Positions 35,340 through 44,902 are shown, numbered from the stretch's first letter. The stretch is DNA of 64,000 nucleotides from Bin87 sp965261195 (GCA_965261195.1 OZ253455.1:1550001-1614000); one strand, 5' to 3'. The notes: generated from the letters alone by a model not told the origin. A program made the numbers and translations.

Positions 35340-36532
35340 GCCCCCCATCGTGCCACAAAATCGGCGTAGGTGTATCTTCGCTTCGGCAGCAAATCGCCCT
35401 CCGCGGTTAGGGCGTATATCGTCGGCAGGTTGACGCCGTTGAACATATGGGCCTTGACGAGGGTATAAGCGCCCATGTTGAGAAACGCCACCCGGTCCCC
35501 CACCGCCAGCGGACGGTCAAATCGGTACTCCCCAAAGACGTCTCCAGCGAGGCAGGTGCATCCCGCCAGCGTACAGGCCCACGCGGCGTCATCCCGGTGT
35601 CCCAGGGCGTCCGGTTCATACTGATACTCGAAAACTTCCGGCATATGGTTTACCGTGGTGTCCAGGATCGCCGTCCGGTGGCCGTCCCGTTTCTGGAGGT
35701 CCAGCACCGTGGACACGATATAGCCGGCCGCGCGTATCAAGGCCGCGCCCGGTTCTATGATGGTTTCCAGGCCGCAGCGCCGTTGCAGAAACTCTATAGT
35801 GCGGTATAGGGGAGTCAGATCGGGGCCAATGCCGCCATGTTCATCTTCAAGCAGGTATCCGCCTCCCAGGTTGACCCACCGTAGCCGTCCGTCCTCCAGC
35901 CGGTGCCCCAGCCGGCGGCGCATTCGGTTCACGGTGGCTTCCAGCTGGCCGAAGTCGGTAGCGTCGCAGTTGGTGTGGAGCAACAAGCCCGCGACGGAAT
36001 CCGGCTCGTCAAGTACCTCGGCAACCGTCGCCAGCGGCTCACCCAGCCGGGAATCGGGCCGGCATGGATCGTAACGGGAATCAGCGATGAAAGACAGTTC
36101 AGGATTAACCCGCAGGCCGCAACTGACCGCCGGTTGCAGGACTTCTCGGTAGGCGCGCCATTGGCTGACCGAGTTGAACGCCACGTGGTCGCAAAGCTGA
36201 CCCAGGTCTGCTGCATCCTGAGGCCGCAGGCCCGGCGCGGTGAAATGCACCGTGCCCCGGTCGCCCAGAACCGACCGCGCCAGCATCGCCTCAAAGAGAG
36301 AACTGACTGCGAACCCATCCAAATGCGGTGCGATCAACTCCAGCGCGTCGCGGAAGCAGAAGGACTTGACGGCAAAGAGCAGCCGGCAGCCGCTGCTTTC
36401 CCGGATTTGTGCCGCCTTCCCCAGCAGCCGGGCGATGACCGCCTCGTCGTAGATGAACGCGGGAGTTTCCAGCGGAATGTCGCCGGAGACGACGGTTCCC
36501 AGTCGTTCGGACCACTGTGTGACAACGTTCAT
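35336..36532 (-). CDS. nspC: Carboxynorspermidine decarboxylase-type PLP enzyme
   Basis: A 398-residue protein of the alanine-racemase-fold, PLP-dependent decarboxylase family. The PLP lysine lies in LLFAVKSFCFRD. Further blocks are GFAVSSLFEAMLA, CGLRVNPELSF, VNLGGGYLL, EPGAALIRAAGYIVSTVLDL and TCLAGDVFGEYRF (catalytic Cys/Asp region of NspC). It would decarboxylate carboxynorspermidine or carboxyspermidine to the polyamine. No CASDH partner is adjacent. GAGGTGA precedes ATG 36532. A 9-bp tandem repeat lies about 70 bases upstream, between it and the divergent channel gene. Confidence 0.88.
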   Translation of the reverse strand: MNVVTQWSERLGTVVSGDIPLETPAFIYDEAVIARLLGKAAQIRESSGCRLLFAVKSFCFRDALELIAPHLDGFAVSSLFEAMLARSVLGDRGTVHFTAPGLRPQDAADLGQLCDHVAFNSVSQWRAYREVLQPAVSCGLRVNPELSFIADSRYDPCRPDSRLGEPLATVAEVLDEPDSVAGLLLHTNCDATDFGQLEATVNRMRRRLGHRLEDGRLRWVNLGGGYLLEDEHGGIGPDLTPLYRTIEFLQRRCGLETIIEPGAALIRAAGYIVSTVLDLQKRDGHRTAILDTTVNHMPEVFEYQYEPDALGHRDDAAWACTLAGCTCLAGDVFGEYRFDRPLAVGDRVAFLNMGAYTLVKAHMFNGVNLPTIYALTAEGDLLPKRRYTYADFVARWGA

Positions 36533-36603
36533 TTGTCGTCACCTCAACCAATTGCCGTGGCCGCCGATACTAGGTTCGGGCGCCCATACACTGATGCAGA
36601 TAG

Positions 36604-36648
36604 TTGCCATTGTTGCCATTGTTGCCATTGTTGCCATTGTTGCCATTG
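36604..36648 (+). repeat. Five perfect tandem copies of TTGCCATTG in a divergent promoter region
   Basis: Five exact 9-bp units between nspC (leftward) and the potassium-channel gene (rightward). The unit is a multiple of three and the stretch is open in the forward frame, but both assigned genes start outside it, so it is best seen as a regulatory or phase-variable spacer. Confidence 0.85.
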
Positions 36649-36755
36649 TTGAATATACGTCGGAATTGCCGCATCGGGGGCCGGAATTGTACAGTGTCCG
36701 CTCCGACACACACCAACGCGACAACCGGGTTCGCTCGGTGAAGGATGGTAACAGA

Positions 36756-37682
36756 ATGGATCCGGTTACGAGTTCCGACAGTCGCGCCGGCTGGCAGGGC
36801 CGGTTACGCGGTCGAGTGTACGCCCTGCTGGAGGCTCCGGACTACCTGCCGCAGGGCCGCGCCGGCGATAGGCCGTCTTCGGGCGGCTCTATCACCCCGG
36901 AGCTATTCCTGGTATCCGTCATCCTGCTCAACACCGTGTCGTTGATCCTCTGGACTGTGCCCAGTCTGACCAGCGCCTATTCTCTGTGGTTCCACCTGGT
37001 GGAATATGGCACCGTGTCGGTGTTTGTAGCGGAATACGTACTGCGCTTCTGGGCAGCGCCCGAAAAAAACGCCGGCGCAAGCCCGTGGCAGCAGCGTTGG
37101 CGTTTCGTGGTGACGCCGACCAGCCTGATCGATGCGGCCGCGATTCTGCCGTCGTTGGCGACTATCGTGGTGCTGTTGATCTCCGGCGACAGCCTCAGCC
37201 TTTCCTTCCTGCTGGTGCTCCGCCTCGTCACCCGGTCGGCCAAGCTGGCCCGTTACTTTCCGGGCGGGCGCCGGTTAGGGATGGCGCTGCGACTAAAGGC
37301 CGGCCAGTTGCTCACCGCGGTGGCGGGGTTGCTGGTGGTGTTGGTCATCGCCGCCGCCCTGATGTACTTCGCCGAGTCGGCGTCCCAGCCGGAGGTTTTC
37401 AGCAGCATTCCGGCAGCCATGTGGTGGAGCGTAGTCACCCTCACCACGGTGGGTTATGGCGACACCGTGCCGGTGACCCTCATCGGGCGGCTGCTGGCGG
37501 CGGTGATTGCAGTGTTGGGCATCGGCCTGTTCGCCCTGCCGGCCGGCATACTGAGTGCCGCCATGATGGAGGCGAACGCAGCCGACCAGGAAAACGGGAA
37601 CGGCGCCCAGTCTGCCGGCGTATGCCCCCACTGCGGCGGAGATCTGACGACGGATGCCGCCGCCGGCGCGCGTGGTGATTAA
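36756..37682 (+). CDS. Voltage-gated-type potassium channel with C-terminal zinc-ribbon-like motif
   Basis: A 308-residue protein from ATG 36756. Six hydrophobic segments are visible, an S4-like helix with spaced basic residues (LRLVTRSAKLARYFPGGRRL), and the selectivity filter in VVTLTTVGYGDTVPVT (about residue 230), so it should conduct K+. The cytoplasmic tail ends with CPHCGGDL, a single CxxC knuckle that could bind metal as a tetramer. It lies next to the PspA/polyamine module; polyamines block many K+ channels, so the linkage may be functional, which is inference. Confidence 0.9.
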   Translation: MDPVTSSDSRAGWQGRLRGRVYALLEAPDYLPQGRAGDRPSSGGSITPELFLVSVILLNTVSLILWTVPSLTSAYSLWFHLVEYGTVSVFVAEYVLRFWAAPEKNAGASPWQQRWRFVVTPTSLIDAAAILPSLATIVVLLISGDSLSLSFLLVLRLVTRSAKLARYFPGGRRLGMALRLKAGQLLTAVAGLLVVLVIAAALMYFAESASQPEVFSSIPAAMWWSVVTLTTVGYGDTVPVTLIGRLLAAVIAVLGIGLFALPAGILSAAMMEANAADQENGNGAQSAGVCPHCGGDLTTDAAAGARGD

Positions 37683-37757
37683 TCGAACCGGTGTTCTGGT
37701 GCCATGAGCTCATGTCTCGTCCCCGGAAACGCCGTCGCCAGCCTGACCAGTCATCTG

Positions 37758-37799
37758 TTGGTACAAACCCATTGGTACAAGCCCATTGGTACAAGCCCA
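37758..37799 (+). repeat. Three tandem 14-bp repeats upstream of an antitoxin gene
   Basis: TTGGTACAAACCCA followed by two TTGGTACAAGCCCA units, with a partial fourth. It lies about 90 bases before the RHH antitoxin start and could contain operator copies or an unstable spacer. Confidence 0.7.
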
Positions 37800-37886
37800 C
37801 TGGTAAGCACGTACCAGACCCGCATCGCGGTTTATAATGTCGATGACATTGCACACACGCAACACGCGTTACGGAGGGTTGCACCC

Positions 37887-38108
37887 ATGGCGCAGATCAC
37901 CGCCCGGGCGTGGGACGAAGTAGCCGAGGCGCTGGATGCGGCGGCGGCCACGCTCAACCGCAGCCGTGCCGAAGTTATCCGCCAGGCTCTGGAAAGCTAC
38001 CTGGAGGACTTTGATGACCTCACCGTGGCCCTGGAGCGGTTGCAGGACCCCTCCGATCCGGTTCTGGATTGGGATGACGTCAGGCGTGAGCTACTCGATT
38101 CGGATTAG
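37887..38108 (+). CDS. Ribbon-helix-helix (CopG/RelB-type) antitoxin
   Basis: A 73-residue protein from ATG 37887 after CGGAGGG. The N-terminal ITARAWDEVAEALDAAAATL and RSRAEVIRQALESYLEDFDD form an RHH DNA-binding fold, and the acidic tail DWDDVRRELLDSD is typical of RelB/ParD antitoxins. Its last codons overlap the start of a RelE-like toxin frame that is now broken. Confidence 0.75.
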   Translation: MAQITARAWDEVAEALDAAAATLNRSRAEVIRQALESYLEDFDDLTVALERLQDPSDPVLDWDDVRRELLDSD

Positions 38109-38345
38109 GGACAGCGCCCGGCGGGAACTGGCGTAGCTGCCCCGGGGCGTCAGGGAACGGGTCATTGAAGCTATCGACGCCCTGGAGGAACAGCCGTTGG
38201 CGGCAGCCCGCTGAAGGGAGGACTGCGCGGTCTGCGCCGCCAACTGGTGGGCGACTATCGCATCCTGTACGAGCTGCTGGACGACGAGTTGATCATCCTG
38301 GTGGTCAGGGTTGCCCACCGGCGCGAGTCGTACCGCCGCAGGTAG
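38086..38345 (+). pseudogene. RelE/ParE-family toxin, inactivated
   Basis: GTG 38086 opens YSIRIRDSARRELA and then a TAG near 38135; LPRGVRERVIEAIDALEEQP continues in the same frame. A frameshift near 38212 leads to LKGGLRGLRRQLVGDYRILY and LVVRVAHRRESYRRR, the typical RelE C-terminus. One stop and one indel make the toxin dead while the antitoxin stays open. Confidence 0.75.
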
Positions 38346-38351
38346 CACAGC

Positions 38352-40421
38352 GTGGAGATTCACGACGAGATCACCATCCCCGGCCAGAATGCCCGCCACG
38401 GCGAGACACCCTCGCGGCTGGCCGGCAGCCCGGTGTGGCCCACGGTAAAGGCACAGACGGGCGGCGGCCAGCTCTACCTGCACCAGGCCATGGGGTTGGA
38501 GCTGTTGGGCCAGGGCCACAACCTGGTGATCAGCGCCGGCACCGCCAGCGGCAAATCCCTGGTCTTCCAGGCGCCCACCCTGCATCACCTGGCCACCCAT
38601 CCCAACACCACAGCGATTGCCATCTACCCCATCAAGGCGCTGGCCCGGGACCAGGTCCTCCGCTGGAGGAACATGGCGAAGGCTGCCGGTCTTAACCCCG
38701 CCGGCATCAACCGAATCGACGGCGACGTGCGGGACCTCACCGAGCGCAGCAGATCCTCCAGCGCACCCGGCTCGCCCTGATGACCCCCGACGTGATCCAG
38801 CAGTGGCTGATGGCCTACTCGGAGCCCTTTTATCAAAGACGCCCACTGCGCCACGACCTGAGGGAGGTGCAGAACACCCAGTACAACGTGCGCCGCTTCC
38901 TGTCCAACCTGGCGTTTCTCTCCTGGACGAGGCTCACACCTACGACGGAGGCCCTGGGCACCCACTGCCTCTACCTGCTGCACCGGCTGCAGCAGAAGCG
39001 TAGGGAGCTGATGGCGCAGTTCGAGCCGCTACGAATAATCGCGGCCAGCGCCACCATCCACAACCCGGCCCAGCATCTCGAAACTCTCACCGGCCAGCCC
39101 TTCCAGGTAGTGGACGACCGGTACAACGGCAGTCCCAGGGCGGAGCTGACGGTGCAGCACGTCATCGGCCGGGAGTCCTACGACGAGGGTTGGCGGGACC
39201 GGCCGACGGCGGTGCGTGAGGTCATCAGCGACGACCCCAACCGGTCGTACATCGCCTTCATCGATGACCGGCAGCTGGCAGAGCGCGCCGCCGCCGGCAT
39301 CGAGGCCGCTCGCAGCATCACCGAGGCCGCCATCATCGTGGAGTCCAGGGACGCCATGGCCTACCGCTCCGGCCTGATGTAGCGGGAGCGCATCGAGGAG
39401 GCGCTGCGTGCCGGGGACATACGAGGCATTACCAGCACCAGCGCCATGGCGATGGGCATCGACATCCCCAACCTGCAGGTGGGCTTCAACCTGGGGCTGT
39501 CCCACTCGGTGGGACGCATCAGGCAACAGTCCGGACGGGTGGGGCGCAACAGCCCGGCCCGTTTTATCATCATCGCGCCGCTCCGCGCCTTCCAGTTCCA
39601 TGAGGATAGCCTGGCGGCCTACTGGCGGCAGCCGGTGGAGCCGGCCCGGCTCTATCCCTCCAATCCCAACATCAGGAACACCCACGGGCGGTGCCTGGCC
39701 AAGGAGACGGACCTGAACGGCACGGAGCGGTCGATACCGTCGCCCACGGATGCCTGGCCGGAGCAGCTGTCCCAGACGCTCCGGGAAATCGCCCGGGGCG
39801 AGCACTACGCGCCGGAGTTCCAGACGGGAGACCCGCAGCAGCCTCACCGCAACGACATCCGGGACGCCGCCGACGGGCGGGCGCGAATCCTGCAGGTTAT
39901 GCTGGGAGGCGAGAGCGAATCCCCGACCACCGAACTGCTGACCAGCGAGGTCACCCGCCGGTAGGCGGCTCGGGACGCCTACCCTATGGCCACTTACTTC
40001 CACGCCAAGCAGTCCTACACCATCGAGGGCTGGCGGGAGTCCGGCGGCGAGACGGTGATCACCGCGCGCCACGCTCCCCCGGGAGACCCGTCCCATCATC
40101 CACAGCGGCGCCACCGTCACATTGCAACAACCCCGTATGTCAGGTCAGGGCCATCTGGAATACTGCACCCACGCCCAGGCAGTGGCCTGGGAACGGATCG
40201 TCGGATGCTCCGTGCGCGAACCGGGCGACACCGAGTGGAGGGACGTTCACTACGGCGGCGAGGGTATTCCTGAGGTGGTCACCAACCTGCGTACCACCGC
40301 CACGGTGGTCGTCATCTGGGAAGACTGGTTTGACGACGCGAATACGCGGCGGGACGTGGCCCGGGCCCTCCGGACGGTCATGTGCAGCCGGGAGTCGATC
40401 CATCCCGCCGACATCCGCTGA
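38352..40421 (+). pseudogene. DEAD/DEAH-box helicase (YprA/Hrq1-like), multiply disrupted
   Basis: GTG 38352 opens a helicase with LVISAGTASGKSLVFQAPTL (Walker A) and YPIKALARDQVLRW. A frameshift near 38770 follows, then two compensating shifts around 38930 inside the Walker B segment (LLDEAHTYDG is readable only in another frame), ATIHNPAQHLETLTGQPF, a TAG at 39380, ITSTSAMAMGIDIPNLQVGF and RQQSGRVGRNSPARFII, and another TAG at 39962. C-terminal sequence continues to 40421. At least five lesions. The order of motifs matches DUF1998-associated YprA-type helicases. Confidence 0.8.
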
Positions 40422-40656
40422 GTCTGCCGCAGTCGGTGCAGGTGGCGACCCTGGAATCAGGCGTGCTGCGAAGAATGGGGCCAGGCCGGTGAAACGGGTG
40501 CAGGACCGGTGGGAGGTGAAGACGGAGTAGTGGCGTCCCCAGCCCGTGCACCGACGCTATTGTTTGCTGGAACTGGAGGGGGGCGGATGGAAACGGTCTT
40601 TGAGGACCGTCGGGGCGGCGGCTGGTACCGGCAGAGCGGATAATACGGATATAGAC

Positions 40657-41760
40657 GTGTCATCCGCCGAATACCTAGAGCTCAGAGCTCACTCCTGGTA
40701 TTCGTTCCTGAACGGCGCATCGTCGGTGGGCGAGCTGCTGGCCCGGACTGCCGAGCTGGAGCTGCCGGCCCTGGGGATGACCGACGTCAACAACCTGTGC
40801 GGCGCGCTGGAGTTTGCCCGGGCCGCCACGGTCCTGGGCATTCAGCCCATCAGCGGGGCCGACCTGCTGCTGGACGAGGGCAGTGACCCGGCGCCGGTTT
40901 CGCTGCTGGCCGAGTCGGGAGCCGGCTATGCCAACCTGTCGCGCCTGCTGTCCCTGGCCCGGCTGGTGGACTGGAGGGAGTGGGCCGAGTCCGAGGCCAC
41001 GCCGCGTCGCTATCTGGACTGGTTCAGCGGCGGCTCGGTGTACCTGGAGCTGCAACAGCACCTGGTGCAGGGCGACACCACGCGCATCCGGCGCCTCGGC
41101 GAGCTGGCGGAGCGTTGCGGAGTGGAGGCGGTGGCCACCAACGAAGCCTGGTATCACCGGCGGGGGCGAGCCCGGCTGCACGACGCGCTCACCGCCATCC
41201 GGCACAGTCAGTCGCTATCCGAAGTGCAGCGGTTGCTCAAAACCAACCATCAGTACTGGCTGAAGTCGAGGGAAAATATGCGGGCCCTGTTCCGGTCGAC
41301 GCCGGAAGCCCTGCGGAATTCTCGCGCCATCGCGGAACGATGCTCGGACTTCAACCTGTCGGACTACATGGCCGACCGTTACCGCTTTCCCGACTGCCCG
41401 GTACCCGCTGAACACGACGCCCAAAGCTGGTTTGAGGAGCTGTGCCGGCAGGCGGCGCGCCGGCGCTACGACCGGATCGACCGGCGGGTTCGGGACCGGC
41501 TGGACGAGGAGTTTGCGCTGATTCGTCACCATGGGCTGGCCGGCTTCTTCCTGATTTACCATCGGGTGGTGCAGCTGGCCAGGGAGGTAATGCTGGAGCT
41601 GGGGCACGGCGATTCGGAAATGCCCCTGGAGTGGCCGCCGCCGGGCCGGGGCCGGGGCTCGTCGGTGGTGATGCTGACCGGCTATCTCATCGGGCTGTCC
41701 CATGTGGACCCGCTGGCCTACGACCTGTCCCTGGACCGCTTCCTGCCCGAGGGCAGCTGA
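40657..41760 (+). pseudogene. DNA polymerase III alpha / DnaE2-type fragment (PHP domain and start of palm)
   Basis: About 367 residues from GTG 40657. A PHP domain opens with LRAHSWYSFLNGASSVGELL and LPALGMTDVNNLCGALEFAR; the usual HSHYS has become HSWYS. The polymerase region RFPDCPVPAEHDAQSW, HHGLAGFFLIYHRVVQLARE and RGSSVVMLTGYLIGLSHVDP ends at LDRFLPE. Intact enzymes run to about 1050 residues with the catalytic PDID shortly after this point, so the polymerase active site is gone. The break abuts a ParA remnant. Confidence 0.8.
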
Positions 41761-41761
41761 T

Positions 41762-41945
41762 ATGGTGCTGATACCCGCCAAAGCCAGTCCTTTCGACGTG
41801 TGGGCAAGCCGCGGACATTGTGGAAGCAGTGCAGGCGCGGCAGGAAACCTCCACGGGAAAACCCAGGCGGCCTTCGTCATCACCATGACTCGTCCGCGCA
41901 CCCGCCTCAGCAGGCAGATCGATGCCGCCTTCGCCGAAGCGTACA
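41762..41945 (+). pseudogene. ParA-family partition ATPase, C-terminal remnant
   Basis: MVLIPAKASPFDVWAS, then in a shifted frame ADIVEAVQARQET, then AAFVITMTRPRTRLSRQIDA resembles the ParA/Soj C-terminal half (LVLIP..PSPYDVWA..., AAFV.NR...T.L...). Two indels compensate each other. The N-terminal Walker motifs are missing, replaced by the DnaE fragment. The 160 bases after it up to 42106 hold nothing recognisable. Confidence 0.5.
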
Positions 41946-42106
41946 GATGCACTGGCGTACTGTTGTACATACCACCATAACTACAGATGTACTGACCTCG
42001 CTCTGCAGATGGTGGTGATTCCTGATGATGATCAAAACGTTAAAACATTGACGCCGTATCTGACTAGCGATATCATCTAGCCAGTTGATATGGATAGCAA
42101 GCAACC

Positions 42107-42361
42107 ATGACCGACTGGCAGTTACAGGATGCCAAGAACCGCTTCAGCGCTGTTGTGGACGCGGCGCTGTCCGGCACACCGCAGCGGGTGACTCGCCGAG
42201 GCAAGCCCGTCGTGGTAGTGCTGGCTGCGGATGAATACGAGCAGCTCCGCCAACTCCAGAAAGCGCAGGCGCCCACTCTTGCCGAGACTCTGCTGGCCAT
42301 GCCACAGGATGACCAGGAGTTTGAACGTCTGCCATTGTCCTCTCGATCGGTTGAACTCTGA
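42107..42361 (+). CDS. Phd/YefM-family antitoxin
   Basis: An 84-residue protein from ATG 42107. WQLQDAKNRFSAVVDAALSG and PQRVTRRGKPVVVVLAADEY form the Phd/YefM DNA-binding fold and the C-terminal helix should neutralise the toxin. Its TGA overlaps the ATG of the VapC-like gene (ATGA-type junction at 42361). Confidence 0.85.
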   Translation: MTDWQLQDAKNRFSAVVDAALSGTPQRVTRRGKPVVVVLAADEYEQLRQLQKAQAPTLAETLLAMPQDDQEFERLPLSSRSVEL

Positions 42362-42764
42362 TGTTTCTCATTGATACCGACGTGCTGTCCGCACTGCGCC
42401 GGCGGGAACGCCATCCGGAGGTCGTGGAGTGGTTGTCCGTTCAACGCGATTCTGATCTACACCTGAGCGTGGTGACCATAGGCGAGGTTGAACGTGGAAT
42501 CGTCCAGCAACAAGGTCGGGATCCATGGTTTGCGCAGCAACTCGCAGCGTGGCTGGACGGTATCCTCGCCCGGTATGGCGACCGTGTGTCCCTGTCGGCC
42601 TGGCCACCGCCCGTCGTTGGGGCAGACTGACCGCAGAAGTCGGGCATTCGAGCGCCGACCTGCTGATCGCTGCCACCGCGCTGGAACACGGGTTGACCGT
42701 GGTGACCCGTAACGTCCGCCATTTCGAGCCGACGAGCGTTCCTGTGCTTAATCCAACAGAATGA
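42361..42764 (+). pseudogene. PIN-domain (VapC-type) toxin with frameshift
   Basis: ATG 42361 opens MFLIDTDVLSALRRRERHPE with the first PIN Asp, then LSVVTIGEVERGI with the conserved Glu. A one-base shift near 42605 moves to the frame TAEVGHSSADLLIAATALEH and LTVVTRNVRHFEP, which holds the second and third acidic residues. Correcting the indel would give a complete 134-residue PIN nuclease, so this may be a recent inactivation or a sequencing error. Confidence 0.75.
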
Positions 42765-42858
42765 AATATTCGGTTGTACAACAGCACTTTGCAACAACGC
42801 TACAGTCGTACATACATACAGGGCATGGTTGAATACGAGTCGTCGTAAAGAGATTCCC

Positions 42859-43526
42859 ATGCTGTCGCCAAGCGTCAATTCAGCGTCGCTGGCTGGCCCA
42901 GCCAACGGCGTGGGCCGAGGCTTGACCCTTCCTGCCCAACCCCAGGCGGTGGAGATCAGCGCCGTTGATTCGGATGGCCAGCCGGCTTTGGACCGTCCGG
43001 CATCGGCAGGCGGCCGGGGAAAGCGCACGCTGGGATCGAAGGTCGAGGCGGTTCTGATCCTCGGCAATCCTCCGGTAGCTGACGCCGATGGTAGCTGACG
43101 CCGATGGTAGCTGACGCCGAGTTGCCAGTGAGGGTTGCCGAGGGCGTGGCCGACGCCCTGGCCCTGGCCGCGCGATTTACGGGTCCGGCGATTGCCAGCA
43201 TGGGAGGCGCTGGAATGACGGCGGAGGGTTTCCCCCAATGGCTGGCTACGGCCACCGCCGGTGTGGTGATCCACGCCGACAACGATGCTGCCGGTCATGG
43301 TGCCGCCAGCCGGCTGTGCGGTGCGGTGCGCATCCACGGCGGCACTGTGCGAGCGGTGCTGCCGCCCCAGGGCAAGGACGCTGGCGTGATTGCGGGCGAC
43401 AACCCGTTGGAGCCGCTAACCCAGCGCTGGCCCGGCTACGCCGCTACCCTGGCCGAGATGAACGGCTGGCCGCGCTGGGCAGCCCAGCGTCAGGCCGCGC
43501 TGCTGATGGCAGAGGTACTCGCATGA
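42859..43526 (+). pseudogene. Plasmid/phage-type primase Toprim domain, frameshifted by a repeat
   Basis: The first frame contains AGGRGKRTLGSKVEAVLILG; a triplicated 16-bp unit at 43074-43121 changes frame into RVAEGVADALALAARFTGPA and VVIHADNDAAGHGAA, the Toprim core (EG.ADAL and ADND). Such Toprim proteins accompany RepA-like ATPases in plasmids and integrative elements, as here. The zinc-binding N-terminus is missing. Confidence 0.6.
43074..43121 (+). repeat. Three tandem copies of a 16-bp unit inside the Toprim gene
   Basis: GGTAGCTGACGCCGAT is repeated exactly twice with a third copy differing at the last base. 32 extra bases are not a multiple of three, so the expansion itself shifts the reading frame. 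Confidence 0.85.
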
Positions 43527-43789
43527 CCACGCCAAACGGCCACCACCAGGTCGACGTCTTCGAGGGGGTGGAACTGCCGCCGGACGCGGAGACGCAGGCG
43601 CCGCAGGCGCCGCTGGAGCTGATGGCACTGGCCGACGCTGTCGAGGCGGGCCGGTTGACCGTGAGGGACACTGGCGCGCTCGTGAAGCCCTGGCGGCGCT
43701 GCGCCGCGGCGTGGAACGGGAACCGTCCGGCTTCCGGCAGGCGGTGGCCCTGGCGCAGATCAACCTGCGGGGGCGCTGGAGACATTGAC
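43523..43789 (+). pseudogene. Hypothetical plasmid-type protein upstream of RepA-like ATPase, frameshifted
   Basis: ATG 43523 (MTTPNGHHQVDVFEGVELPP) overlaps the Toprim stop (ATGA). The frame LELMALADAVEAGRLTVRDT shifts near 43690 to EALAALRRGVEREPSGFRQA and VALAQINLRGRWRH, ending at TGA just inside the ATPase start. Function unknown; order and overlaps indicate a single replication operon before decay. Confidence 0.5.
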
Positions 43790-44902
43790 CCGGGCGATTG
43801 AGACGGCCAACCCGTTGCGGGTGGCGACCTGGGGGCACACGATGCCCCAGCCCCGGCAGTGGCTGGTTGACGAATCGTTACCAGCTGGCCGTGTGGCGCT
43901 GCTGACCGGAGAGGGCGGCGCGGGGAAATCCCGGCTGGCGTTGCAGCTGGCCGCTGGGGTGGCGTCGGTGGAGACCACCGGGAGTGGATTGCCAGTCCCT
44001 ACGGCATCATGAGATTGGGGAATGCGGCGCCCACCAACGGCGCCAGCGTGGTCTTCGCGTCATGGGAGGATGAACCGGAGGAGTTCTACCACCGGCTGCA
44101 GCAGATATCGGGCCAAGCTGCCCCGTGGGTGACGCCGGAGCGGTTGCAGGGGCTGCGCATCGTCAACCTGGTGGGCGAAGGACCCATCTGGGCGCCGGAG
44201 CCGGGCCGGCACATCTCCACCATGGCGGCGGTCACCGCCACCGGAGAGCGGCGGCGGCGGTTGTGCGAGTATGCGAACGCCCGATTATTGGTGCTGGACC
44301 CGCTGGCCGCGGCCTACGCCTCCGACGAGAACGCGCGGGGGTTGGTCAGGGCATTCGTATCCCACTGGGATGCCTGGGGGCAGGCCAACAACTGCACGGT
44401 GCTGATGCTGGCGCATCCACCGAAGTCGGCGGGGGTCGACTATGCGGGTTCCACGGACTGGCAGGGCGCGGCGCAGGCGTTGTGGACGCTGCGGTCGGAA
44501 AGCGGCAAGTCCCTGGAGGCGGGTCCGACAACCTGGAAGCTGGAGTTTGTGAAAGGCAACTACGGGCCGAGGCCGGAGCCCTTGCAACTGCACTGGGATA
44601 CCGGCGGCGTTGGTCTGCGGTGGGAGGTGTTTGGTCAGGCCGTCAGAGAGACCGCGGATGGGGGTATGAAGTTGACGACTGAAAGCACACTTGCGGAAAT
44701 GGCCACCGCCATCTTGGGCGCATTGCCAATACTGAAACCATCCTGTCGTCGGTGGACAGGTCCTTTCCCAATTCTGCCGAACAAGCCGACGCGGTACTCG
44801 CACAGGGAAGCGGAAACCGTCCGACAGGAAAAGTACTATCTCAATGGGTCAACGACGGCGATTGCCCGACGGATGCGATCAACGCCGCCTGCGGCCGGAT
44901 GA
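43785..44902 (+). pseudogene. RepA-like AAA/RecA-fold ATPase, frameshifted
   Basis: TTG 43785 opens TRAIETANPLRVATWGHTMP, then VALLTGEGGAGKSRLALQLA (Walker A). A one-base shift near 43975 leads to the frame with IASPYGIMRLGNAAPTNGAS, VVFASWEDEPEEFYHRLQQI, ARLLVLDPLAAAYASDENAR (Walker B) and VLMLAHPPKSAGVDYAGSTD. This is the AAA_25/RepA family of plasmid and phage replicative helicases. The C-terminus past about 44700 changes frame again. Confidence 0.75.

Noticed and set aside
36604..36648. Tandem repeats considered as a CRISPR array.
   Set aside because: Unit of 9 bp, perfectly contiguous, without spacers. No CRISPR array was found anywhere in the window despite cas3.
36453..36755. N-terminal extension of the K+ channel through the 9-bp repeats (IVAIVAIVAIVAIVAIV).
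   Set aside because: The extension would overlap the start of divergent nspC and its promoter; ATG 36756 gives a normal channel N-terminus. A translated repeat remains possible but unsupported.
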